A model generated the notes under the pieces. That model was not told the origin of the DNA. It saw only the letters and a list, made by a program, of their open reading frames with translations, and made no database searches. From NCBI RefSeq assembly GCF_002067135.1, contig NZ_CP020105.1, forward strand, positions 3,844,001-3,908,000: a stretch of DNA of 64,000 nucleotides, given 5' to 3'. Below, in pieces: positions 8,642 to 17,517 of the stretch. Positions within the stretch are counted from its first letter, which is position 1; every line of letters starts with the position of its first letter. This DNA is from Spirosoma rigui (GTDB lineage: Bacteria; Bacteroidota; Bacteroidia; Cytophagales; Spirosomataceae). Position numbers and translations under genes: made by a program.

Positions 8642-8677
8642 TGCCTGACAGGAACAAACAGGATAATTTTACAGAAT

Positions 8678-8727
8678 AAAAAACAACCCCTACCAGGGCC
8701 TGAAGGCCCTGGTAGGGGTTGTTTTTT
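8678..8727. terminator. Bidirectional intrinsic terminator
   Basis: A perfect 23-bp stem (8678-8700 with 8705-8727) with a TGAA loop, flanked by A6 and T6. It lies between the converging DMT transporter and mlaD and can work for both strands. Confidence 0.9.
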
Positions 8728-8767
8728 ATATCAGGACTGATTATTTCTCGTACCCTGGTCTCACACC

Positions 8768-9793
8768 TTAGGGCTGGGTCACCGTAGTACTGTCGGCTTT
8801 GCGTTTCGCTTCCTCCTTGGCCCGTTTCTTAAAGAAACCCCGTAGCAGGAAGTTGCTCTGGGCCGCTTTCAGGTCCTCGTTCAGCAATTCGGTGCCTTTA
8901 TTCAGGTTACGCAATGAGGTCCGCAAATTAGTAGCGGTTTCCTGGTCGGTCAGGAGTACGCCGAGCGGACTGTTCGTGTTGTTGAGTTTTTCCGACGCCC
9001 GGTTCACGTTTTCCGACGTCTGGCTCAGGTTGCTGACGGTCTTTTCGGCCGAGCCCGCTGCATTTTCCAGCCGTGCGGCCGACCGACTCAGGCGACGAAA
9101 GACGGCGGTATCAGATACCAGTTCATTCGCCAGTGTACCTTTCGTACCGAGTTTGGCCGCAAACGTGGCCACCGAGCCCGTCACCTTGACCGTATTCTGG
9201 GAGGCTTTCTGAAGATTTTCCATTGCCAGCTTGAAATTGTTGGCAACGAGCGAGTCGGTCAGGACAGCACCAACCGTCCCTTTGCCTTTACGAATATTCC
9301 CCACCAGTGCCTTAAAGTCGTTCGTGACCCGCAGCAGGTTCTGATTATTTTCCTGTAAGGTTTCCAGCACTTTGTCGGAACTAAGCGCTTCCTGCGTTTT
9401 CAGCCGGTCATTTTCTTCGATCGGTTCCGATTTGGGAGACCCGCCGAAGATCTGAACGATCTTATTGCCAATCAGACCGTCAGAACTAATCGTAGCCTGC
9501 GCATCCTTACGAATGTAGGGCTGCGCACTCTGTTCGATGTCCATGTCGACCTCCACCTGGTTGGTACCAAAGAATTTTACCCGTTTAATGGTGCCAATTT
9601 TGACCCCGGAAAACCAGACGTTGTTACCCGCTTTCAACCCGGCTACGTCGCTGAAGACGGCCATAACCCGAACGCTTTTGGTAAAACGCTTTTGCTGGCC
9701 GCCCAGGACAAAGACCCCGGCAACGAAAATCAGGATGCCCAGCAGGACGAATATGCCGACGACAATGGAGCGCTTGTTCGATTCTGTACTCAT
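8768..9793 (-). CDS. mlaD: MlaD family (MCE domain) lipid-transport protein
   Basis: A 341-residue protein with one N-terminal transmembrane helix (about residues 9-31) and an MCE domain at about 38-115 (DVAGLKAGNNVWFSGVKIGTIKRV). The long C-terminal region is helical and coiled-coil-like, with repeated Asn/Ser/Thr-rich heptads. In the Mla/MCE pathway this is the periplasmic lipid-binding ring attached to the permease. It is the last gene of the minus-strand order mlaE-mlaF-mlaD, 26 bases after mlaF. It is longer than the E. coli MlaD (about 180 residues), as in many Bacteroidota, where the extra tail may span part of the periplasm. Confidence 0.9.
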   Translation of the reverse strand: MSTESNKRSIVVGIFVLLGILIFVAGVFVLGGQQKRFTKSVRVMAVFSDVAGLKAGNNVWFSGVKIGTIKRVKFFGTNQVEVDMDIEQSAQPYIRKDAQATISSDGLIGNKIVQIFGGSPKSEPIEENDRLKTQEALSSDKVLETLQENNQNLLRVTNDFKALVGNIRKGKGTVGAVLTDSLVANNFKLAMENLQKASQNTVKVTGSVATFAAKLGTKGTLANELVSDTAVFRRLSRSAARLENAAGSAEKTVSNLSQTSENVNRASEKLNNTNSPLGVLLTDQETATNLRTSLRNLNKGTELLNEDLKAAQSNFLLRGFFKKRAKEEAKRKADSTTVTQP

Positions 9794-9819
9794 TTTGCTA
9801 TAGTGGGTTGTGAAACCGT

Positions 9820-10575
9820 TCAGTTCACGAAATTATAGTTATAAAACTGCTGCACCCGTTCGTCGGGATCAGCAAACACTTCTTCAAAGGTGCCAACGCG
9901 TTCAAACTTGCCGTCGAGCAGCATCGCTACGCGGTCACCGGTGGTTTTGGCGCAGGTCAGGTCGTGCGTAATAATGATCGACGTGGCCTTATAGCGCTCG
10001 CGCACTTCGTTGATCAGGTTGTTGATTTCAATACTGGTGATGGGGTCAAGGCCGGCCGTTGGCTCATCGTAGAGCATGATTTCCGGCTTGAGAATAAGCG
10101 TCCGCGCAATGCCGATTCGTTTACGCTGTCCACCCGATAATTCAGAAGGCATCTGGTTTATCGTCTGCGAAAGGCCAACATCGTCGAGCGCTTCTTCAAC
10201 GGCCCGGTCAATGTCGGCCCGACTTAGATTGCGTACGTTACGAACGAGGGGAAATTCCAGGTTTTCCCGGATACTCATGCTGTCGTACAGAGCGCTGCTC
10301 TGAAACGAGAAGCCCACCTGTCGGCGAAACGCATCCAGCTCGCGCCCCTGCAACTGGTTTACATCCTGACCCAGCACCGTTACGGTACCGGCATCGGCTT
10401 TGAGGAGACCAACGATTATTTTAATAAGAACCGATTTTCCCGTACCGGAACGCCCAAGCACAACGACGTTTTCGCTGCGGAATACGTCGAGATCAACGCC
10501 CCGCAGTACATGCAGGTCGCCGAAGGATTTACGAAGTCCCCGAATGGTAATAACGGATTCGGTAGATGGTGTCAT
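9820..10575 (-). CDS. mlaF: MlaF family ABC transporter ATP-binding protein
   Basis: A 251-residue ABC ATPase. It has Walker A GRSGTGKS near residue 41, the signature LSGGQRKRIGIARTL, Walker B IMLYDEPTAGLD and the H-loop IITHD. The Gln-loop region FSFQSSALYDSMSIRENLEFPL is typical of the Mla (retrograde phospholipid transport) group. It would drive lipid movement between the membranes together with MlaE and MlaD, whose genes flank it in the same orientation. Confidence 0.93.
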   Translation of the reverse strand: MTPSTESVITIRGLRKSFGDLHVLRGVDLDVFRSENVVVLGRSGTGKSVLIKIIVGLLKADAGTVTVLGQDVNQLQGRELDAFRRQVGFSFQSSALYDSMSIRENLEFPLVRNVRNLSRADIDRAVEEALDDVGLSQTINQMPSELSGGQRKRIGIARTLILKPEIMLYDEPTAGLDPITSIEINNLINEVRERYKATSIIITHDLTCAKTTGDRVAMLLDGKFERVGTFEEVFADPDERVQQFYNYNFVN

Positions 10576-10647
10576 GGTAATACGTATGAATGAGGAAATG
10601 CGTGTGGCAACGGCGAACGCAGCAACTTGGCTGTCTATCCACTTCCG

Positions 10648-11463
10648 TCAACTGCCTCGAATGGCTCCCACGATCTGGAGAGAGAGCAATTCTTCGATAA
10701 ACACCAGGAACATCGACGTTACTACCGCTGAGTTGGCGGCTTTACCAACCCCTTCCGTTCCTTTGGATGAGTGATACCCTTTATAGCAGCCGACAATGCC
10801 AATAGTAAAGCCAAAGACAATCGACTTGAGCATCGATGCGAAGATGTCGAGGTAGGTAATGGCACCGAATACTTCCTGGATGTAGGAAGTAAAACTCGTC
10901 TGCTCGTTCTGGTTGACGTTGATGTACGCACCAATGAGGGCCACGAAGATGGTATACATCGTCAGCAGCGGGATGGTGAACGACGTGGCAATAACGCGGC
11001 TCACGACCAGAAACTTGAACGGGTCAGTGCCCGACACTTCCATAGCGTCGATCTGCTCCGTAACGTTCATCGATCCCAGCTCAGCCCCAATACTGGACCC
11101 TACTTTTCCCGCTGCAATCAGGGCGGTCACCAGGGGGCCCAGCGCCCGGACAATGGCAATGGCAATCAGAGACGGTAGCCAGGACGTAGCGCCAAATTCG
11201 CTCAGAGAAGGGCGTGACTGGTTGGTAAAGACAATACCCGTTATAAAACCAGTGGTTGAGATCAGCAGCAGCGACCGAAAGCCGACTTCGTAGCACTGGC
11301 GGACAATTTCCTTGAATTCGTAGGGGGGGACGAACAACTCCCGAAAAAATCGACCAATAAAGGCGGCTACATCGGCAAGGTCAAGAAAAAGCCGGTCGAG
11401 CCGCCGGGTAACAACGGGGCGGTCAGGGCCTCGGTCAGTGGGATTTGTCGTATCAGACTGCAT
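10648..11463 (-). CDS. mlaE: MlaE family ABC transporter permease
   Basis: A 271-residue polytopic permease. The diagnostic MlaE segments are ALGPLVTALIAAGKVGSSIGAELGSM followed by EQIDAMEVSGTDPFKFLVVSRV, then several C-terminal hydrophobic helices. It forms the inner-membrane channel of the Mla lipid transporter. It is the first gene of the minus-strand mlaEFD operon, with 72 bases to mlaF. A hairpin upstream (11601-11640) separates it from the transglycosylase. Confidence 0.93.
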   Translation of the reverse strand: MQSDTTNPTDRGPDRPVVTRRLDRLFLDLADVAAFIGRFFRELFVPPYEFKEIVRQCYEVGFRSLLLISTTGFITGIVFTNQSRPSLSEFGATSWLPSLIAIAIVRALGPLVTALIAAGKVGSSIGAELGSMNVTEQIDAMEVSGTDPFKFLVVSRVIATSFTIPLLTMYTIFVALIGAYINVNQNEQTSFTSYIQEVFGAITYLDIFASMLKSIVFGFTIGIVGCYKGYHSSKGTEGVGKAANSAVVTSMFLVFIEELLSLQIVGAIRGS

Positions 11464-11600
11464 TCAAAACAGGAAGTAGTGCCGTTAACTGACTAGTTAA
11501 TCGGTGGTGTATGCTTTATAACTGATTTCCCTGATTAGGGTTTAGTTTGCGGATAATTCTTACAACAACAATAACGTTTTTTATGACCTTGCGGTCATGA

Positions 11601-11640
11601 AAAGGCCCGGCCATCCAGATAACGGGATGACCGGGCCTTT
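11601..11640 (-). terminator. Terminator of the lytic transglycosylase gene
   Basis: Inverted repeat AAAGGCCCGG (11601-11610) with its complement at 11631-11640, plus an inner CATCC/GGATG pair. It is flanked by T on the minus strand and lies between the transglycosylase stop and mlaE. Confidence 0.7.
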
Positions 11641-11658
11641 TTTCGTGCGCCGGATGGA

Positions 11659-12531
11659 TCAGCCGATGGGGCTCAGCCGGGTCCGTTGCCAGGGGTTATA
11701 AGCCGTTTGGGGGGCGGGCGAGAGGAACGAAGAGTAATCGTCGGGTCTCGACATCACTTCTTTATACAGCAGGACCCGAAACAGGTAATACTGAGTCTCG
11801 CGGGGGAGGTGCATCCGGTAATAATCGCGGTGCGCCTGCCGCTTCAGCTGGCCGTTGATATAGCCCGGACCGACGTTGTAGGCGGCCGCCACCAGCGACC
11901 ATGATCCCAATTGGGTGTAGAGCGCCCGAATGTATTTACAGGCGGCTTCGGTTGCTTTTTTGACGTTGAACCGCTCGTCGGTTTTGCTGTTCACTTTCAG
12001 GCCCAGCGAGCGGGCGGTCCCCGGCATCAACTGCCAGTACCCGGCCGCGCCGGCGCGTGAAATGGCTTTGGGACGCAGGCCACTTTCGGCCAGCGGTACA
12101 AAGCGAAAATCGTCGGGGATATCGTGTTTTTTGAGGATGGGCTCGATGATGGGGAAGAATGAATCGGCCCGTTTTTGCAGGTCACCCAGGTCGCTGGCGT
12201 GGGGACGAAACAGGGTGAACACTCGTTTCCAGCGGCTGGCTACGTTGGCCTGATCGAGTGGCAAACACTCTCCGCAAAAATTAACGTCGAGCATGGGCAG
12301 GTCGGGGGCCGCCGTGGGAGCTGCGACCAGCCGGGTAGCCATTAAATCGGAGGTTTGCGACCGGCTCAAACCCGATTGGGTTAGTCTGGACTGGATAGCA
12401 TCGGGGCTTACCAGGGCATTAATGCCGGCGGTAGTAGTCTGGGGCAGGGGAGAGGCCGTTATGCGGGCCGCCACAGTAGCTGCTGGCCGTATGGCGGCCA
12501 TCAACAGGGAAAATCCAACTCGTTTAAGCAA
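11659..12531 (-). CDS. Lytic murein transglycosylase (SLT/MltD-like domain)
   Basis: An exported protein of about 290 residues. The C-terminal two-thirds form a goose-type lysozyme/SLT domain. FVPLAESGLRPKAISRAGAAGYWQLMPGTA contains the catalytic Glu and the GxxGxWQ signature, and AAYNVGPGYI is the third SLT motif. It cleaves the glycan backbone of peptidoglycan with 1,6-anhydro product formation. The start is uncertain. The frame is open to 12669, but the upstream residues look non-coding. The TTG at 12531 gives a basic plus hydrophobic signal-like N-terminus (KRVGFSLLMAAI), and an ATG also lies at 12501. Confidence 0.85.
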   Translation of the reverse strand: MLKRVGFSLLMAAIRPAATVAARITASPLPQTTTAGINALVSPDAIQSRLTQSGLSRSQTSDLMATRLVAAPTAAPDLPMLDVNFCGECLPLDQANVASRWKRVFTLFRPHASDLGDLQKRADSFFPIIEPILKKHDIPDDFRFVPLAESGLRPKAISRAGAAGYWQLMPGTARSLGLKVNSKTDERFNVKKATEAACKYIRALYTQLGSWSLVAAAYNVGPGYINGQLKRQAHRDYYRMHLPRETQYYLFRVLLYKEVMSRPDDYSSFLSPAPQTAYNPWQRTRLSPIG

Positions 12532-12953
12532 GACAAATTTCAGATGGTTATGAAGGGGTAACGTTTTGACTGAACGGTTTAGTTTATTGATAATCAATAT
12601 TTTACCTATAAAGCGTTTATATGAAAAAAGGTAATCTGACGAACCGCTCCGAAACGTACTGAGTCTCACGAACTTAAGAAACAGAAAAGGCTACTTCCCT
12701 ATAAATTATAATTTTATCGAGTTGCTGGGTTCGATAAAGGGTCTATAAACATGAAAAAGTTATAAATTTTGCCAATTATGTACGTTGCAGGAGCGATCTG
12801 GCCGTTTTTCGAGGTTTGCGTCCGCAACGACTCTATCCGCTGGCCCGCGCAGATGAACGGCCCCTCGGAACACGATGGCGGCTGCGGGAAAGTAAAACGG
12901 CCTTCTGTCGGGCTTTACCGACTATATTTGACTACTTATTGCCCCCTCACATA
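12532..12953. other. AT-rich divergent promoter region
   Basis: This region separates the minus-strand transglycosylase from the plus-strand dehydratase. It is markedly more AT-rich than the flanking genes at 12590-12780. Apart from the candidate -7 element at 12923 I see no gene or conserved structure. Confidence 0.5.
12923..12930 (+). promoter_or_regulatory. Candidate Bacteroidota -7 promoter element
   Basis: TATATTTG matches the TAnnTTTG consensus and lies 23 bases before the dehydratase ATG. No convincing TTTG -33 box was found at the expected spacing, so the call is tentative. Confidence 0.4.
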
Positions 12954-14660
12954 ATGCCTTTACGTTCGCAAGACTGGTTTGGCCGCACCGGAAAAGACGG
13001 CTTCATATACCGGGCCTGGATGAAAAATCAGGGGTTTCCGCACCACGAGTTCGAAGGGAAGCCGGTTATCGGTATCTGTAACACCTGGTCGGAGTTTACC
13101 CCCTGCAATGCTCACTTTCGGGAGCTCGCCGAAGCCATCAAGCGGGGGGTGTGGGAAGCGGGTGGCTTTCCGCTGGAGTTCCCCGTCATGTCGCTGGGCG
13201 AGTGCCAGATCAAGCCCACAGCCATGCTGTTCCGGAACCTGGCGAGCATGGACGTCGAAGAAAGCATTCGTGGTAACTCCATCGACGGCGTTATCCTGAT
13301 GTGCGGCTGCGATAAAACGACGCCTTCGCTCGTCATGGGTGCCTGTAGTGTAGATATTCCCACGATGGTCGTATCGGGGGGACCCATGCTGGCGGGCCGT
13401 TTTCAGGGCCGTAAAATTGGGACGTCGGATCTGTGGCGGTTTGCCGAAGACTTTAAGATGGGCCGGATGTCGCAGGCGGAGTTTATCGCGGCCGAAGCCA
13501 GTATGGCCCGGAGCCAGGGGCACTGCGCCGTGATGGGTACGGCGAGTACGATGGCCGCCATGGTTGAGTCGCTGGGGTTGAGCCTTCCCGACAATGCCAC
13601 CATTCCTGCGGCCGACTCGCGCCGGAAAGTGCTGGCTCACATGACCGGCGTTCGGATGGTGGAACTGGTACGGGAGAACAAAAAGCCGTCGGATATCCTG
13701 ACCCGGCAGGCGTTTGAAAATGCCATTATGATCAACGCGGCTCTGGGCGGGTCAACTAATTTTATTCTGCATCTGACCGCCATTGCCGGTCGCGTGGGTG
13801 TCGACCTGTCGCTCGACGATTTTGATCGGCTATCGGCTAAAATACCGCTGCTGGCCAACCTCCAGCCATCGGGAGAACACTTTGTCGAAGACCTGTTCTA
13901 CGCTGGTGGGTTGCCCGCCGTTATCCGCGAGCTGCGGAATGTGCTGCACAACGATGTGCTGACGGTGAATGGAAAGTCCATTGGCGATAACTGCGTTGAC
14001 GCGCAGTGCTACGACCCGGCCGTTATCGCAACCGTCGACCAGCCGTTCAAGCCTGAGTCGGGGGTGGCCGTACTACGGGGTAACCTCTGTCCGCACGGGG
14101 CGGTGTTGAAACCGTCGGCGGCCACGCCCGAGCTGATGCAGCATACGGGCCGGGCGGTGGTGTTCGAAAATATTGACGACTACAAAGCCCGTATCGATGA
14201 TCCTGACCTAGACGTGGACCCCAGTTGTGTGCTGGTGCTCAAAAACGTGGGTCCGCGCGGCTATCCGGGTATGCCTGAAGTGGGGAATATGCAGTTACCG
14301 GCCAAGATTCTGGCGCAGGGAGTGCACGATATGGTCCGGATCTCCGACGGACGGATGAGCGGTACCGGCTTTGGTACGGTGATCCTGCACGTCTCGCCGG
14401 AGTCAGCCGTGGGCGGTAACCTCGCCCTGGTCCAGAACGGTGACCTGATCACCCTCGACGTTGACAACCGGAGTCTGCACCTGCACGTATCCGACGAAGA
14501 ACTGGCCGGTCGGCTCGTTCATTTCAAACCGCTGGATCTGGGTTACGACCGGGGTTATGTCAACCTCTACATTCGCCACGTAACGCAGGCCCACGAAGGA
14601 GCCGATTTTGATTTCCTGCGCGGCAAATCGGGTAGTGAAGTGAAACGGGATTCGCACTAA
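12954..14660 (+). CDS. IlvD/Edd family dehydratase, probably sugar-acid (L-arabinonate-type) dehydratase
   Basis: A 568-residue iron-sulfur dehydratase. The three cluster cysteines sit in NTWSEFTPCN, MCGCDKTTPS and GHCAVMGTASTM. The C-terminal SDGRMSGTGFG loop carries the serine that acts as catalytic base in this family. The N-terminus (RSQDWFGRTGKDGFIYRAW) resembles pentonate/hexonate dehydratases rather than branched-chain IlvD or Edd. The enzyme would convert an aldonate to a 2-keto-3-deoxy acid. The context supports this: aldose epimerase, Gfo/Idh dehydrogenase, lactonase and SDR lie within 5 kb. The actual sugar is not known. The ATG at 12954 was chosen over the long upstream extension because it fits the family length. 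Confidence 0.9.
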   Translation: MPLRSQDWFGRTGKDGFIYRAWMKNQGFPHHEFEGKPVIGICNTWSEFTPCNAHFRELAEAIKRGVWEAGGFPLEFPVMSLGECQIKPTAMLFRNLASMDVEESIRGNSIDGVILMCGCDKTTPSLVMGACSVDIPTMVVSGGPMLAGRFQGRKIGTSDLWRFAEDFKMGRMSQAEFIAAEASMARSQGHCAVMGTASTMAAMVESLGLSLPDNATIPAADSRRKVLAHMTGVRMVELVRENKKPSDILTRQAFENAIMINAALGGSTNFILHLTAIAGRVGVDLSLDDFDRLSAKIPLLANLQPSGEHFVEDLFYAGGLPAVIRELRNVLHNDVLTVNGKSIGDNCVDAQCYDPAVIATVDQPFKPESGVAVLRGNLCPHGAVLKPSAATPELMQHTGRAVVFENIDDYKARIDDPDLDVDPSCVLVLKNVGPRGYPGMPEVGNMQLPAKILAQGVHDMVRISDGRMSGTGFGTVILHVSPESAVGGNLALVQNGDLITLDVDNRSLHLHVSDEELAGRLVHFKPLDLGYDRGYVNLYIRHVTQAHEGADFDFLRGKSGSEVKRDSH

Positions 14661-14674
14661 GAGATCAGGTTACT

Positions 14675-14719
14675 CCGACCAAAAAAGCCACTACTCCGCG
14701 TAGTGGCTTTTTTGGTCGG
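14675..14719. terminator. Bidirectional intrinsic terminator
   Basis: A 19-bp stem (14675-14693 with 14701-14719) with a 7-nt loop and internal A6/T6 tracts. It is shared by the converging dehydratase and aldose epimerase genes. Confidence 0.88.
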
Positions 14720-14724
14720 GTCAT

Positions 14725-15861
14725 TTACTTCCGTACTGAAAACGCGTAAACGGTGCTGCTCCGGTAGGTTTCGCCCGGCCGGAGGGTCGTCGTGGGGAAA
14801 TTCGGGTGGTTGGGCGAATCGGGGAAGTGCTGGGTTTCCAGACAGACCCCCCACCGACGCTGGAAAGGTACCCCTTCTTTACCCTTTAGCGATCCGTTCA
14901 GGTGATTGGCAGTATACACCTGCACGGCGGGTTCGGTCGTTGACATTGTCATCAGCCGTCCACTACCGGGTTCATAAAGCGTAGCCCCCAGCTTCAGGGT
15001 TTTTGAGGAATCGGAGAAGACCCAGCAGTGGTCGTAACCTCTGCCGTAGCGCAACTGCGTATCGGTCGTATCGTTGATGCGGGCACCAATCGGCATGGCT
15101 TTCGAAAAGTCGAAAACGGTGCCTGCTACGGGTTTCAGCTCACCGGTGGGGATTTGAGTTTTGTCGGTCACCAGCACCCGGTCGGCCCGGATCATCAGTT
15201 CCTGATTCAGTATATCCCGTTTCATGCCGCTCAGGTTGAAATAAGCGTGATTGGTCAGGTTCACAACGGTAGGTTTATCGGTTGTTGCCTGGTAATCGAT
15301 GCGCAGAGCGTTGTTTTTCTGGAGGGTATAGGTGACGGTTACGGCCAGCGTTCCGGGGTACCCCTCTTCGCCATCGGGGGAGGTATACCGCAGGGCCAGC
15401 GCGGGTTCAGCCCCGTCTGAAGGGGTGGCGGTCCACAGCTTTTTATCGAATCCGACCCGACCACCGTGGATGTGGTTGGCCCCGGCGTTTTTTGCTACGG
15501 TATATACCTGCCCATCAAGGGGGAAGGTCCCATTGCCAATGCGGTTGCCGAAGCGGCCAATGATGGGCCCCAGGCTGGGGGTGCCCTTCAGGTAATCGGC
15601 AAAAGTGGGCAGACCCAGGACAATGTTCTCCTGTTTGCCGGTTCGGTCGGGCGCGGTCCACGACACGATATAGCCACCGTAGTTGGTGATCTGGACGGTC
15701 ATGCCAGCGGCATTCCGAAGAGTGAACAGCGAAGCTACCCGCCCGTCGGGTAAAGCGCCGAACTCGGCTTGCTCGATGCCAGCCCGGTTTTTGAGCCGGG
15801 GGGCAGCGGCCATCGCGGCCAACAGACTGGCAGTAAGCAGCAGCAAACGTATAGGTATCAT
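14725..15861 (-). CDS. Aldose 1-epimerase (galactose mutarotase)
   Basis: A 378-residue enzyme with an N-terminal signal peptide (residues 1-20), so probably periplasmic. It belongs to the GalM beta-sandwich family. Visible motifs are NHIHGGRVGFDKKLW and LTNHAYFNLSG, which hold the active-site histidines. The C-terminal LRPGETYRSSTVYAF contains the catalytic Glu. It interconverts alpha and beta anomers of a sugar, feeding anomer-specific dehydrogenases. The start at 15861 gives the signal peptide; the frame is open to 15912. It is transcribed opposite to the neighbouring sugar-acid genes, which suits a shared substrate but separate control. Confidence 0.92.
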   Translation of the reverse strand: MIPIRLLLLTASLLAAMAAAPRLKNRAGIEQAEFGALPDGRVASLFTLRNAAGMTVQITNYGGYIVSWTAPDRTGKQENIVLGLPTFADYLKGTPSLGPIIGRFGNRIGNGTFPLDGQVYTVAKNAGANHIHGGRVGFDKKLWTATPSDGAEPALALRYTSPDGEEGYPGTLAVTVTYTLQKNNALRIDYQATTDKPTVVNLTNHAYFNLSGMKRDILNQELMIRADRVLVTDKTQIPTGELKPVAGTVFDFSKAMPIGARINDTTDTQLRYGRGYDHCWVFSDSSKTLKLGATLYEPGSGRLMTMSTTEPAVQVYTANHLNGSLKGKEGVPFQRRWGVCLETQHFPDSPNHPNFPTTTLRPGETYRSSTVYAFSVRK

Positions 15862-16010
15862 GGTCAGCAGGGTTAAGAAGGGCCAATTTACCGACCAGCG
15901 CCAATTACGCAAGCAACTTTTATGCAGTAAACAGGAGTAATTGACAAACCGGATGAGCTTTACCTGTTCGGTAAACGATCTATTGACGTTAAGACTATTC
16001 CTACGATAAT

Positions 16011-17393
16011 ATGCATCTGTTCAACATCAATCGCCGTCAGTTCATACAGGGTGCCTCGGCATCACTCGCCCTGACTACCCTGGGAGCCAGCGGTATGGAT
16101 TTGAGTTTCATCGATCCCGCTAAAACCTACCGGGTCGGGTTGATCGGCACTGGCTGGTACGGTAAAAGTGATTTGTTTCGGCTCATCCAGGTCGCCCCTG
16201 TTGAGGTGGTAGCACTCTGCGATGTCGACAAAAATATGCTGGCCGATGCCGCCAAACTAGTGAGCCAGCGTCAGAAATCGGGGAAGACGCCCCAGCAGTA
16301 CGGCGATTACCGGAAAATGCTGGCCGACAACAAGCTTGACATTGTCCTGATCGGCTCGCCCGACCACTGGCACGCTTTGCAGGCCATCGACGCCATGAAA
16401 TCGGGGGCGCACGTATACGTGCAAAAACCCATCAGTGTAGACGTTATGGAGGGGGAAGCCATGGTGGCAGCCGCCCGTAAATACAACAAGGTTGTGCAGG
16501 TGGGTACCCAACGTAAAAGTACGCCCCACCTGATCGACGCGAAGAAAAATATCGTGGATGCGGGTCTGCTCGGTAACGTCCATCACGTGGAGATGTGCTG
16601 CTACTTTCCGATGCGGGCCAATGGCAATCCGGCGGTTCAGCCCGTTCCTGATTTTCTAGACTACGAAATGTGGACGGGCCCCGCGCCGATGCGGCCCTAC
16701 GACGGTCTGCCCCACGTTCGCTGGTGGCGGACATTTATGGAGTATGGCAACGGTATCACGGGCGACATGTGCGTCCACATGTTCGATACGGTGCGCTGGA
16801 TGCTCAAACTGGGCTGGCCCAAACGCATCAGCTCCAGCGGGGGTATCTATGTCGACAAGTCCGGAAAGTCCAACATCTCCGATACGCAGTCGGCCTTGTT
16901 TGAATACGATAACCTGAACTGCGTCTGGCAGCACCGCTCCTGGGGAACGCCCAACAACCCCGAATACCCCTGGTCGTTCACGCTCTATGGCGATAAAGGT
17001 ACACTCTGGGGCAGCACCATGCAGTATGATTTTGTGCCGCTGAAGGACGGCGAAAAAATTCATAAGGATGTCGTCTACGAAAAGGAGAAATACCCCGAAG
17101 ACCTGACGGAGCCGACGAATCCGAAGATTGAGCTGAACGCAGCCCCGGCTACCCGCCTGCACATGCTCGATTTCCTGAAGGCTATTGAAACAAACGGTCG
17201 CCCCGTTGCCGACATCGAGGAAGGGCATATTTCCACCGCCAGCTGCATTCTGGCCAATATATCCATGAAAACCGGTCGGCCGGTAGTGTATGACCCCAAG
17301 AAACGGCAGGTCGTTGGCGACCCCGAGGCTACCGCCTTGCTGAAGCGTCCGTACCGCAAGGGATACGAGCATCCCGACCCAACCCGCGTTTAA
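16011..17393 (+). CDS. Gfo/Idh/MocA family oxidoreductase with Tat-like leader
   Basis: A 460-residue NAD(P)-dependent sugar oxidoreductase. The N-terminus NRRQFIQGASASLALTTLGASG resembles a Tat signal with a weak RR motif, so it may be exported. The Rossmann fold starts at about residue 42 (VGLIGTGWYGKSDLF). The usual EKP catalytic box reads VQKPIS, a Q-for-E variant seen in secreted members. The DHWH segment (GSPDHWHALQAIDAM) is also typical. It probably oxidises or isomerises a sugar, and it lies 124 bases upstream of the SMP-30 lactonase on the same strand. Confidence 0.9.
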   Translation: MHLFNINRRQFIQGASASLALTTLGASGMDLSFIDPAKTYRVGLIGTGWYGKSDLFRLIQVAPVEVVALCDVDKNMLADAAKLVSQRQKSGKTPQQYGDYRKMLADNKLDIVLIGSPDHWHALQAIDAMKSGAHVYVQKPISVDVMEGEAMVAAARKYNKVVQVGTQRKSTPHLIDAKKNIVDAGLLGNVHHVEMCCYFPMRANGNPAVQPVPDFLDYEMWTGPAPMRPYDGLPHVRWWRTFMEYGNGITGDMCVHMFDTVRWMLKLGWPKRISSSGGIYVDKSGKSNISDTQSALFEYDNLNCVWQHRSWGTPNNPEYPWSFTLYGDKGTLWGSTMQYDFVPLKDGEKIHKDVVYEKEKYPEDLTEPTNPKIELNAAPATRLHMLDFLKAIETNGRPVADIEEGHISTASCILANISMKTGRPVVYDPKKRQVVGDPEATALLKRPYRKGYEHPDPTRV

Positions 17394-17517
17394 TGACACG
17401 GCTCCGGTGGCTCTTATGAGGCAGGGCCACCGGGACGTTTTCCCAGACCTATTTCAACTAATCCCCTATTGCTTCGTTTATATGAGAGTGCTTACTCTAA
17501 CCTTTTAACTACGACAC

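Noticed and set aside
12960..13640. A 226-codon minus-strand ORF inside the dehydratase gene
   Set aside because: Antisense to the IlvD/Edd gene, low-complexity His/Arg-rich product.
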